NCBI GenBank assembly: GCA_046154525.1
Contig: JBJXDS010000284.1
Span: 1-12,405 of the forward strand
Length of the DNA stretch: 12,405 nucleotides
DNA from: JABWCE01 sp046154525
Lineage (GTDB): Bacteria > Bacteroidota > Bacteroidia > NS11-12g > UBA9320
Direction of reading: 5' to 3'
This document shows positions 6,373 to 12,405 of the stretch, piece by piece; within the stretch, counting starts at the first letter, position 1; each line of letters opens with the position of its first letter. The translations under genes and the position numbers were made by a program. The notes under the pieces are model-generated. The model did not search any database and was not told the DNA's origin. It worked only from the letters and a program-made list of their open reading frames with translations.

Positions 6373-8175
6373 TTGAGCTTAAAAATCAACTTTAATATAT
6401 ATATACTTCTAGTATCAGGATTTTCTCTTGTTACTTTTAATTCATGTAAAGAAAAACCGGTTGAAGATATTGGAATTCCTGTTGAAGAGCTTATTAAAGG
6501 ATTAAACCCCGAAAAACTTTCAGATTTGATTTTACAAAAATCGAAAGATACTCTTTACAAGCCCAAAGGAATTTATGATTCACGTTTTGGCGACACCCTC
6601 AAAAAATTTTATATTGAACGTGATGGAAAGCCTGTATGGCTGAGTTTTTTGAAAGACTCTATCGTTAGAAGGCATTTAAAAGAAGTATTATTAAGCACTG
6701 AAGAACACGGGTTACAAGCAAAATTTTATAATGGCCAACTAATCATGAAACACCTTGTAACATTCGACAGTATGAAAATAATAAAATCAGACAAAGAATA
6801 TCATTTTTTATCCGATTTAGATTATCTTATTTCCATGTCCATAATTAGTATATATAAAGATTTGGCTATAGGTAGAATAGACCCTCATAAATTTTACAAA
6901 CCTTTTTTTGAAATGCAACTTACCAGAGCACAATCGTTTAATATTTTTGGCGTATTGCAAAGGCCCCGCTTCTTTCAGGATTCAATTACTCTTAAACGCC
7001 CTTGGTCCGTAAGATACCATCAACTTCAAGTGTTATACAAAAAATATAACGACTATTTGAAAAATAATAAAATCTTAGACTTTGATACCGCTCAAAGCGT
7101 ATCCTCTGATCATAATATTAAAGTAGTAGATCAACGGATGGAAATAATATGGCTATCGCAAACAGATTCAGTAAAACAAACCAAATTACACATGTTTGCC
7201 AATCGTGACAAGTATATTAAAAAAACAAGAACCCTTTTTGGTTTGCCGCCTGGTGATATTGATTCGGTATTTATTGAAACTATTTGTGGTTCAGTTTACG
7301 ATATCGTAGATAATGCCCTGGTAAGTATGGAGCGTGAACGATGGTTTAGTAAACCCGATACCGGTATTTATGTGTATGCCAACCTTACCGAATTTATGGT
7401 GTACTTGCACAGCGATAGTTTGAAACAAATGAGAGTTTGTGTAGGTAAAAGCAAAGCCCTAAATTATGATGAACGTTATCGAGACTATTTAAAAACTAAA
7501 AATGCAAGGGCCAAACCTATTAACAGTGAAACCCCTGTAATAGGATCGCGAATTAGAGAAGTAGTGATAAACCCAACCTGGACAGTTCCTAACAGCATTA
7601 TTGGTAAAGAAATGTACCATCAAATAGTGGCCAACCCAAATTACCTTACACGAAAAGGATATGAAGTGGTGAAGGATGGAAAAGTAGTGCCGCCAGGAAG
7701 TATTAACTGGAAAAAATTTAAACCGTATGGTGTAACTGTTAAAATAAGGCAAAAAGCCGGGGATGGAAATTCGCTAGGTAAACTGAAATTTAATTTTCCA
7801 AACGGCCATAATATTTATATGCACGACACGCCCGAAAAAGGAAAATTCAATCAAACTAACCGTGCGGTGAGCCATGGGTGCGTTAGACTTAATAAACCTT
7901 TGGAAATGGCCGAGTTTCTTTTAAAATTGCAAGGTGATAGTTCGTTGGTTGATAAATTTAGAATAAAAATGGGATTACAGCCTTATGATACAGCATTGCA
8001 AATGGCCGATTCATTGCTTAAACCCATTAAAAATACTGAAAATATTAAACTTAAAAACACAGTTGCCGTGTATATTGATTATAAAACCATCGCTTTGCAA
8101 AAAGATGGGAGTTTTATTTTTTATAGAGATATTTACAGAAAATATAAGGCCGGTGCCAAAAAACTGAAAGAATAG
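6373..8175 (+). CDS. L,D-transpeptidase of the LdtD (YcbB) type, predicted lipoprotein
   Basis: This 600-residue murein L,D-transpeptidase should form 3-3 cross-links between meso-diaminopimelate residues. Domain order resembles E. coli LdtD. A scaffold domain lies at about residues 70-200 (FYIERDGKPVWL, HGLQAKFY). A degenerate peptidoglycan-binding-like segment lies at about 255-310 and ends near FGLPPGD. The YkuD catalytic domain spans about 333-516. The family's C-terminal tail (TVAVYIDYKT, FIFYRDIYRKY) follows. The catalytic motif is complete: His484 in MHDTP, then SHGCVRL with His501 and Cys503. The N-terminus has a lipoprotein signal peptide with TFNSC and lipid-attachment Cys25, so the enzyme is probably anchored to a membrane rather than by the transmembrane helix seen in E. 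coli. The start is TTG with an in-frame TAA just before it; no later start would keep the signal peptide. Confidence 0.93.
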   Translation: MSLKINFNIYILLVSGFSLVTFNSCKEKPVEDIGIPVEELIKGLNPEKLSDLILQKSKDTLYKPKGIYDSRFGDTLKKFYIERDGKPVWLSFLKDSIVRRHLKEVLLSTEEHGLQAKFYNGQLIMKHLVTFDSMKIIKSDKEYHFLSDLDYLISMSIISIYKDLAIGRIDPHKFYKPFFEMQLTRAQSFNIFGVLQRPRFFQDSITLKRPWSVRYHQLQVLYKKYNDYLKNNKILDFDTAQSVSSDHNIKVVDQRMEIIWLSQTDSVKQTKLHMFANRDKYIKKTRTLFGLPPGDIDSVFIETICGSVYDIVDNALVSMERERWFSKPDTGIYVYANLTEFMVYLHSDSLKQMRVCVGKSKALNYDERYRDYLKTKNARAKPINSETPVIGSRIREVVINPTWTVPNSIIGKEMYHQIVANPNYLTRKGYEVVKDGKVVPPGSINWKKFKPYGVTVKIRQKAGDGNSLGKLKFNFPNGHNIYMHDTPEKGKFNQTNRAVSHGCVRLNKPLEMAEFLLKLQGDSSLVDKFRIKMGLQPYDTALQMADSLLKPIKNTENIKLKNTVAVYIDYKTIALQKDGSFIFYRDIYRKYKAGAKKLKE

Positions 8176-8213
8176 AATTTTAACGGTCTAAAACATAAAA
8201 AAATATTGGAATT

Positions 8214-8885
8214 TTGCTCTCACCAAAAATACAAATACATTTTCTTTTTTTACTAATTATAGGGGGATTTTGTGTAAATGCACAGCAGCCTTTGCTGCGT
8301 TTTAAGCCCCATCCGCCCACTGTAGATAGTTTTGATTTTATATTAAGTACGCCCCCTTTTAAACCGCTAGGTGCCCGAATTAGTTTTGCGGCTGAAATGA
8401 GGCTTAAAAAAAATTATACTTTAAAATTAACCTCGAGTTATATGAACTTATCAGAGGCACTTTGGATAGAAACCCGAAATCTTGAAATTCAAGATTTTTC
8501 AAACACCGAACATTTTGAAGAGCAACTTTTACTCGCTCTTATTAAACGATACGTTAATCAAAAAAAATCACGGGTTTATTTTGGTCCTTATTTAGCTTTG
8601 GGAATAGAGGCCCGCCGAACATTTTTTAAAATGACAGCCCAGGTACCCAACTTTAAAAAAGCTGAATTTGATTTTAGCACTCGAAGGCAATCTTTGGTTT
8701 TTGCCATGGGAAGTACTAAATTATTTTCAAAACGTATTATCTTTGACCTTTATGTGGCCCTTAAATATCAATATAAAATGATAAATACTGGGAATTTTGA
8801 AATCAGCGGCTTTGGCTATAAACCAGGGCTAAGTGGAATGTTTGGTTTTACTTTGGGCGCACCTATTGGCAGGAAAAAAATTTAA
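8214..8885 (+). CDS. Small exported protein, probable outer-membrane beta-barrel
   Basis: I do not recognise a named family. The 223-residue product begins with a signal peptide (hydrophobic FLFLLIIGGF, probable cleavage at VNA|QQ). A proline-rich mature N-terminus follows (RFKPHPPTVDS). The rest is alternating polar and hydrophobic segments typical of beta-strands (residues about 45-220), including YFGPYLALGIEAR and a glycine-rich end FGFTLGAPIG. That fits a small beta-barrel of 8-10 strands, although the last residue is Ile, not the usual aromatic. The only reasonable start in frame is the TTG at 8214, since the signal peptide needs it. The gene lies 38 bases after the LdtD-type gene and 7 bases before a similar exported gene, so co-transcription is likely. 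Confidence 0.7.
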   Translation: MLSPKIQIHFLFLLIIGGFCVNAQQPLLRFKPHPPTVDSFDFILSTPPFKPLGARISFAAEMRLKKNYTLKLTSSYMNLSEALWIETRNLEIQDFSNTEHFEEQLLLALIKRYVNQKKSRVYFGPYLALGIEARRTFFKMTAQVPNFKKAEFDFSTRRQSLVFAMGSTKLFSKRIIFDLYVALKYQYKMINTGNFEISGFGYKPGLSGMFGFTLGAPIGRKKI

Positions 8886-8892
8886 TAAATTA

Positions 8893-9525
8893 ATGAAAAA
8901 AGTCAAACTTATTTTATTGAGCTTATTTATAATATTTAAATCCTATGGTCAAAATACGCGTGATACTTTATTAATGCGACCTTCCATGTCTTTTCCTATA
9001 GGAATTTATATTTCACCTGTGCTCGATGGTGGTGCAGCCGCGGTTGAATGGACAATCAAAAACAAATATGCACTAAATCTTTATGCTTTAAAACGCAAAT
9101 CGGATAACTCAATTTATTACAATACGAAGGTGAATGAAAATCTGGTAGAGTTAATGTTTAAAATATACACTTCCAATATCCCTGATAAAAAATTTAAAAC
9201 CTTTTTTGGGCCATGCATTGGATTTAGAAATATCGTGTTTGATGAAACATTTAATTTCAGAAGTGGGCTTTTTGGGAGAAGTGTTTTTATTGATGATTTT
9301 GGTGGTGGAAATTTGAACCGTGATGAAAAAGCAAGTTCAAAATATATAGTACCTTTTTATTTTGGATTTGATTACAAAAGCAGACATGGCCTAATTTTTG
9401 AATACGCAGCCAGTGTAAGTTTGCAAAAAAGCAATAGCAATCTATCCATCCGAGGTCCATTAATTTCGCCTTATAATAATAGCTATAGTTGGCGCAGCAG
9501 GTTTTTGTTCGGATATCAGTTTTAA
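8893..9525 (+). CDS. Small exported protein, probable outer-membrane beta-barrel (second of a pair)
   Basis: The 210-residue product starts with a clean signal peptide (MKKVKLILLSLFIIF, cleavage near SYG|QNTRD). Alternating beta-strand-like segments follow, and the protein ends in GYQF. The C-terminal Phe after an alternating strand is the usual signal for outer-membrane insertion by the BAM machinery. The frame is open further upstream (to 8833) inside the preceding gene, but ATG 8893 gives the signal peptide and a 7-base gap, so I use it. The segment KKFKTFFGPCIGFRN aligns with KKSRVYFGPYLALGIE of the preceding protein at a similar place in the chain, so the two may be distant paralogues. 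Function unknown. The next gene is convergent, separated by 46 AT-rich bases. Confidence 0.75.
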   Translation: MKKVKLILLSLFIIFKSYGQNTRDTLLMRPSMSFPIGIYISPVLDGGAAAVEWTIKNKYALNLYALKRKSDNSIYYNTKVNENLVELMFKIYTSNIPDKKFKTFFGPCIGFRNIVFDETFNFRSGLFGRSVFIDDFGGGNLNRDEKASSKYIVPFYFGFDYKSRHGLIFEYAASVSLQKSNSNLSIRGPLISPYNNSYSWRSRFLFGYQF

Positions 9526-9571
9526 TTGGCCACTATAAACTTAGGCACAAAGCTTCATAAAAAATATATTT

Positions 9572-11110
9572 TTAGGAGCGAGCTGCTGTTTGAGCTTCAT
9601 CTACTGTTTTGGCCTCTACAAAATACATATCAATTTGCCCTTTGTTTTTGGCTTCTATTTTACCACGATGTGTAAAGTGGTAATCATTCTTTATCATGTT
9701 ATAGGTGCTTGATGAAACGTTAACTTTTCCAGGCTCACTATTTTGTTCCATTCGTGCAGCCGTATTTACTGTATCTCCCCAAATATCATAGGCAAATTTT
9801 TTGCGGCCTACCACCCCCGCTACCAATGGCCCGCTATGAATACCAATTCGTATTCTAAAAAAAGGTTTTCCTTCCATCATTCTTTGATCATACATTTTGG
9901 CCATATAATCTATAATTTCGAGCGAAGCATTTATTACATTGGATGGATTGTGATCTATTACAGAAGGCAAATCATCATGGGCTATGCCACTGGCACACAA
10001 ATAGGCATCCCCTATCGTTTTAATTTTTTCAATATTATATTTTTCAATAATATTGTCAAACTCACTGTAGCACATATCTATTACATCTACTAAATCTTTT
10101 GGTGTTAGTTTTTCACTTACTAAAGTAAAATCTTTAAAATCTGTGAACAATACCGTCACCATTTCATAATCCCTGGCTATGGCTTTGCCATTTGCCTTTA
10201 ACTCGTTAGCCGTTTGCAGTGGTAAAATATTCAAGAGCAATTCGTCAGAACGTTTTTTCTCAGCAATAATAATTTCAGTTTTTTGAGCTAATTCCTTAGC
10301 CGTTCTCTGTTTTGTACGGTACAAATTGAAAAGAACTACTGCCAATGCCATAAGCAATGCTACAAAAGAAAGCAAAAAATATTTTTGCGTTTTTTGGCTT
10401 TGGAGCTCCATTTCTTTACTAGCTACCTCCAATTCTTTAATTTTTTTATCCTGTTCCAGTAACTTATTAGCCGAGGCCAATTTTTCGGCTTCTTCTGTCA
10501 TTACACTTAGTTGGCCCGATGTTTCAGTTAGTGCTTGCTCCTTTTGGGCTAGCTCTTGCTGTTTTTGCAAAATAAGGCCCTTGTTAGAAGAATTATCTTT
10601 GGCCAATACCTCCAATTCCCTTTTTATTCTTTCAGCTTCAGCTTTTCTTTTATCTATATCTGCCTTTTGTTTTTCAATGCTTTCCTTTTGCTTTTTGGCT
10701 TCTGCTTCTTGCTTTTCCAATTCTGCATTTTGCTTGTCTATTTGTTCTTTTTGTTGGTTCACTTCTGCAGTCCTGTCAACAGCTAAAGCCTTGGCTTTAA
10801 ATTTTAAATATTGCACCTGTATATTTAGGGTTTTGTAAATAAGTGCCATTTGGGTATAACTTCTGTACATGCCCGTTTTATAATCCAATCGCTCTGCCAT
10901 CTTCATAGCATCCGTCACAATGTCTTTTGCAGTTTTGCAACTAGCCTCTGTAGGCTCTTTTAAATATAAATCGGCACGATTGTTCAGGGCATCTACCTTT
11001 TCTTTGCTATCATTAGGCAGGGCTGATTTTTCTTTATCATCCGGCCATGCATTAAGACTAAATGATAGGGTGGTTGCCAGAACAAATACGAGTGAATATA
11101 AATAGCGCAT
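9572..11110 (-). CDS. Membrane-bound class III adenylate cyclase with periplasmic coiled coil
   Basis: This 512-residue sensor-like enzyme probably makes cAMP from ATP. The order is: a signal peptide (about 1-21); a short helical region resembling two TPR-type repeats (about 37-110); a long charged coiled coil (about 113-242, rich in K, E, Q and A); a transmembrane helix at 244-263; a linker helix; and a cytoplasmic class III cyclase domain at about 312-500. Metal-binding Asp324 (LFTDF) and Asp368 (GDAY) are present. Lys364 (EKIKTIGD) and Asp442 (YDIWG) match adenine-selecting residues; guanylate cyclases usually have Glu and Cys there. Asn449 and Arg453 (NTAARME) are the transition-state residues. 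The domain should work as a homodimer, with the periplasmic part possibly sensing envelope state. Class III activity is confident; ATP specificity is inferred from two residues. ATG 11110 gives the signal peptide. Confidence 0.93.
   Translation of the reverse strand: MRYLYSLVFVLATTLSFSLNAWPDDKEKSALPNDSKEKVDALNNRADLYLKEPTEASCKTAKDIVTDAMKMAERLDYKTGMYRSYTQMALIYKTLNIQVQYLKFKAKALAVDRTAEVNQQKEQIDKQNAELEKQEAEAKKQKESIEKQKADIDKRKAEAERIKRELEVLAKDNSSNKGLILQKQQELAQKEQALTETSGQLSVMTEEAEKLASANKLLEQDKKIKELEVASKEMELQSQKTQKYFLLSFVALLMALAVVLFNLYRTKQRTAKELAQKTEIIIAEKKRSDELLLNILPLQTANELKANGKAIARDYEMVTVLFTDFKDFTLVSEKLTPKDLVDVIDMCYSEFDNIIEKYNIEKIKTIGDAYLCASGIAHDDLPSVIDHNPSNVINASLEIIDYMAKMYDQRMMEGKPFFRIRIGIHSGPLVAGVVGRKKFAYDIWGDTVNTAARMEQNSEPGKVNVSSSTYNMIKNDYHFTHRGKIEAKNKGQIDMYFVEAKTVDEAQTAARS
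10625..10750 (-). repeat. Two tandem 21-residue repeats in the cyclase coiled coil
   Basis: Residues 121-141 and 142-162 of the cyclase are a direct protein repeat of 21 residues, exactly three heptads. Ten positions are identical and most others are conservative (Asp/Glu, Leu/Ile, Lys/Arg). Each copy starts KE-x-I-[DE]-KQ and ends with AEA plus two or three variable residues. This supports a continuous coiled-coil stalk and suggests growth by duplication. Confidence 0.65.
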
Positions 11111-11156
11111 ATTTTTTTAAAAAGTTTTCTCAAATCAAAACATTTTTTTTCAATAA

Positions 11157-11164
11157 CAAAAGTA
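11157..11164 (-). promoter_or_regulatory. -7 box (TACTTTTG on the minus strand) for the cyclase gene
   Basis: Read on the minus strand, this site is TACTTTTG, a full match to TAnnTTTG at its fixed positions. It lies 46 bases upstream of the cyclase ATG. No good TTTG-like -33 box is seen at the usual distance. The predicted leader is about 40 bases and very AT-rich. Confidence 0.4.
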
Positions 11165-11220
11165 TTTTTATGGGCTATTTATTAATTGTCTGTAGGATAG
11201 GCTTCAATCAATTTTAAAAA

Positions 11221-11228
11221 TATATTTG
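11221..11228 (+). promoter_or_regulatory. -7 box (TATATTTG) almost abutting the signal peptidase start
   Basis: TATATTTG is a full match to the Bacteroidetes -7 box. It ends four bases before the ATG at 11233, so transcription would begin within about two bases of the start codon and the mRNA would be leaderless or nearly so. No clear -33 box lies at 19-20 bases upstream. Confidence 0.45.
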
Positions 11229-11232
11229 CCAA

Positions 11233-11928
11233 ATGAAATTGGCTTTAAAAATAGTAACCATTGCCTGTGGATGTCTTTTTGCATTATGGGCCATAGGGCG
11301 TTTTACAAATACCATTCAATTTTATAAAATACCAACCCCAAGTAATGAGCCAACATTGATGCAAGACAGTTATATACTGGCTTCCAATCTCAAAAAACCA
11401 AGACGTTTTGATTTTATTTGTTTCCGTTTTATAAATGAATTTTCAAAAACCATTTACGTAAAGCGGCTTTGCGGGATGAGTGGCGATACTTTAGAGATAA
11501 AAAACGGGGATTTATTTGTGAATTATAAAAGTGTAGACCCTTTATTAACCCTTAACCACAGGTATAGTATTTCTAAAAACAACCTAAATTATTTATTGTA
11601 TTCCAAAGTTTTTGATAAAAAAAATATAGTGGAAGGAACTAACTTATTCATTGGGCCAAGCGACACCACTTGCAAGGTACTTTTAAATAAAGAAGTGGCT
11701 TCTGATAAAAATATAAATCCTACAAGAGACATATTGCCTAAAGGTGCAGAGCCAGGTACATTATGGCAAGAGTTTGATGCAACCTGGAATCGAGACAATT
11801 TTGGTCCAATAATCATTCCTAATGATAAATATTTTGTTTTGGGCGATAGCCGTGAAAATTCAGAAGATTCAAGGTACATAGGTTTTATTAATAAAAGCGA
11901 CTGGGTTGGAACTGTTTTAACCAATTGA
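11233..11928 (+). CDS. lepB: Type I signal peptidase (S26 family)
   Basis: This is an inner-membrane leader peptidase that cuts signal peptides from exported proteins with a Ser/Lys dyad. The 231 residues contain one N-terminal transmembrane helix (about 5-22) and then the periplasmic catalytic domain. The nucleophile is Ser37 in PTPSNEPTL, where the usual Met after Ser is Asn. The general base is Lys77 in YVKRLCGMSGD. The third conserved box, GDSRENSEDSRYIG, is at 204-217. All three boxes are in order, so the enzyme is probably active. The region between Lys77 and the third box is the expected family insertion. ATG 11233 is needed to keep the transmembrane helix. The gene is divergent from the cyclase and convergent with the TonB-dependent receptor. 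It may be a second, divergent signal peptidase rather than the main one; this cannot be told from the window. Confidence 0.93.
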   Translation: MKLALKIVTIACGCLFALWAIGRFTNTIQFYKIPTPSNEPTLMQDSYILASNLKKPRRFDFICFRFINEFSKTIYVKRLCGMSGDTLEIKNGDLFVNYKSVDPLLTLNHRYSISKNNLNYLLYSKVFDKKNIVEGTNLFIGPSDTTCKVLLNKEVASDKNINPTRDILPKGAEPGTLWQEFDATWNRDNFGPIIIPNDKYFVLGDSRENSEDSRYIGFINKSDWVGTVLTN

Positions 11929-11955
11929 GTAATACACCAACTTTATACTAATAAA

Positions 11956-12405
11956 TTATAGTTTCCAATTTACCTGTAGCATTATACTCCGGGGAGGCCT
12001 TACATCGCAGGGTCTGGTCATATAAACTCGGTTTAATAAATTATTTACTATCAGCATTAATTTATATTTTTTATACGTTTTGCCGATTCTAAGATCTATT
12101 ACATAGTCACCATTTTTACCTTTATCACGCATGGTTTGAATACCTGGTACAGCAAATGATATAGGAAAACAAATGAAGGCTGTATCAATATTTTGTAAAT
12201 AACTATTGTATCGGCCACTAACTGCTGCCTCCCATGTATCGTATTCAAACTGTAAATCTAACCGAACCAAATGCTTGGGACGGTATTTTAAAAAATTGCC
12301 CGTGGGATTGCTACTCGTGTTTCTGAATGTTAGTTCACGACCAAGCGAATCTTTATAAAAAACTTCATCGGGCCTGGTGGCTAAGGCATGCGAAAATGTG
12401 TAACC
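11956..12405 (-). CDS. TonB-dependent outer-membrane receptor, C-terminal part, truncated by the window edge
   Basis: Read on the minus strand, the frame is open from the right edge to a TAA at 11956-11958, giving the last 149 residues of a larger protein. The segments FLKYRPKHLVRLDL, YNSYLQNID, NLLNRVYMTRPCD and PPRSIMLQVNWKL are typical of the last beta-strands of Bacteroidetes TonB-dependent receptors. These import large substrates such as siderophores, vitamins or glycans across the outer membrane using TonB energy. The plug, TonB box and most of the barrel lie outside, so the substrate cannot be guessed. A TTG at 12268-12270 is only an internal Leu codon. The protein ends in Leu, not the more usual aromatic residue. 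The gene is convergent with the signal peptidase, 27 bases away, with no obvious terminator between. Confidence 0.88.
   Translation of the reverse strand, partial: GYTFSHALATRPDEVFYKDSLGRELTFRNTSSNPTGNFLKYRPKHLVRLDLQFEYDTWEAAVSGRYNSYLQNIDTAFICFPISFAVPGIQTMRDKGKNGDYVIDLRIGKTYKKYKLMLIVNNLLNRVYMTRPCDVRPPRSIMLQVNWKL

Noticed and set aside
8209..8216. GAATTTTG resembling a -7 promoter box before the first barrel-like gene
   Set aside because: It overlaps the TTG start codon needed for the signal peptide, so it could not drive a transcript containing that start; one fixed position also mismatches.
8833..8892. Upstream extension of the second barrel-like gene that overlaps the first, suggesting a frameshifted single gene
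   Set aside because: ATG 8893 directly gives a proper signal peptide, and the first gene ends on its own with a complete barrel-like length; two genes explain the data better than a frameshift.
9559..9573. AT-only palindrome (A-run, TATA, T-run) at the junction of convergent genes, as a bidirectional terminator
   Set aside because: It has no GC pairs to make a stable stem and is common by chance in such AT-rich DNA; not supported as a feature.
10326..10838. Long plus-strand reading frame opposite the cyclase gene, rich in Ser, Cys, Phe and Leu
   Set aside because: It is the mirror of the Lys/Glu/Ala/Gln-rich coiled coil; its composition is explained by the opposite strand, and it has no recognisable domain.
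1..12405. Mobile element, CRISPR array, tRNA/rRNA, riboswitch or phage genes
   Set aside because: I looked through the intergenic stretches and gene products and saw no transposase, integrase, repeat-spacer pattern, cloverleaf or conserved RNA motif that I could support.

Overview
The window reads as a chromosomal segment from a member of the Bacteroidetes (Bacteroidota). The DNA is AT-rich, no start codon has a Shine-Dalgarno sequence, and starts sit in A-rich contexts. Several genes have the Bacteroidetes -7 promoter box (TAnnTTTG) immediately upstream. The gene set (UMF1-type transporter, YkuD_2-family protein, TPR/coiled-coil adenylate cyclase, TonB-dependent receptor) also fits that phylum. 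I cannot name a genus. I see no insertion sequence, phage gene, CRISPR array, tRNA or rRNA, and no gap without a gene longer than about 180 bases.

Layout. 1-1044 (+): C-terminal two-thirds of a periplasmic HtrA/DegP serine protease, cut by the left edge. 1045-1198: intergenic, with a symmetric array of eight short heptamers (1053-1127) and a likely uvrA promoter. 1199-4015 (+): complete uvrA. 4012-5331 (-): UMF1-family MFS permease whose stop codon overlaps the uvrA stop. 5332-5513: divergent intergenic region. 5514-6347 (+) and 6373-8175 (+): two L,D-transpeptidase-fold genes from different families, 25 bases apart. 8214-8885 (+) and 8893-9525 (+): two small exported proteins, probably outer-membrane beta-barrels and possibly distant paralogues. 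9572-11110 (-): membrane-bound class III adenylate cyclase with a periplasmic coiled coil. 11111-11232: divergent promoter region. 11233-11928 (+): divergent type I signal peptidase. 11956-12405 (-): C-terminal end of a TonB-dependent outer-membrane receptor, cut by the right edge.

Theme. Apart from uvrA, every gene makes an envelope protein: a quality-control protease, a permease, two peptidoglycan-acting enzymes, three outer-membrane proteins, a transmembrane cAMP synthase and a signal peptidase. The four-gene co-directional run at 5514-9525 (two L,D-transpeptidases, then two small exported proteins with gaps of 25, 38 and 7 bases) is the most system-like part. Peptidoglycan remodelling, or linking the outer membrane to peptidoglycan, is a reasonable but unproven reading. 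The most unusual non-coding structure is the eight-heptamer palindromic array between htrA and uvrA.
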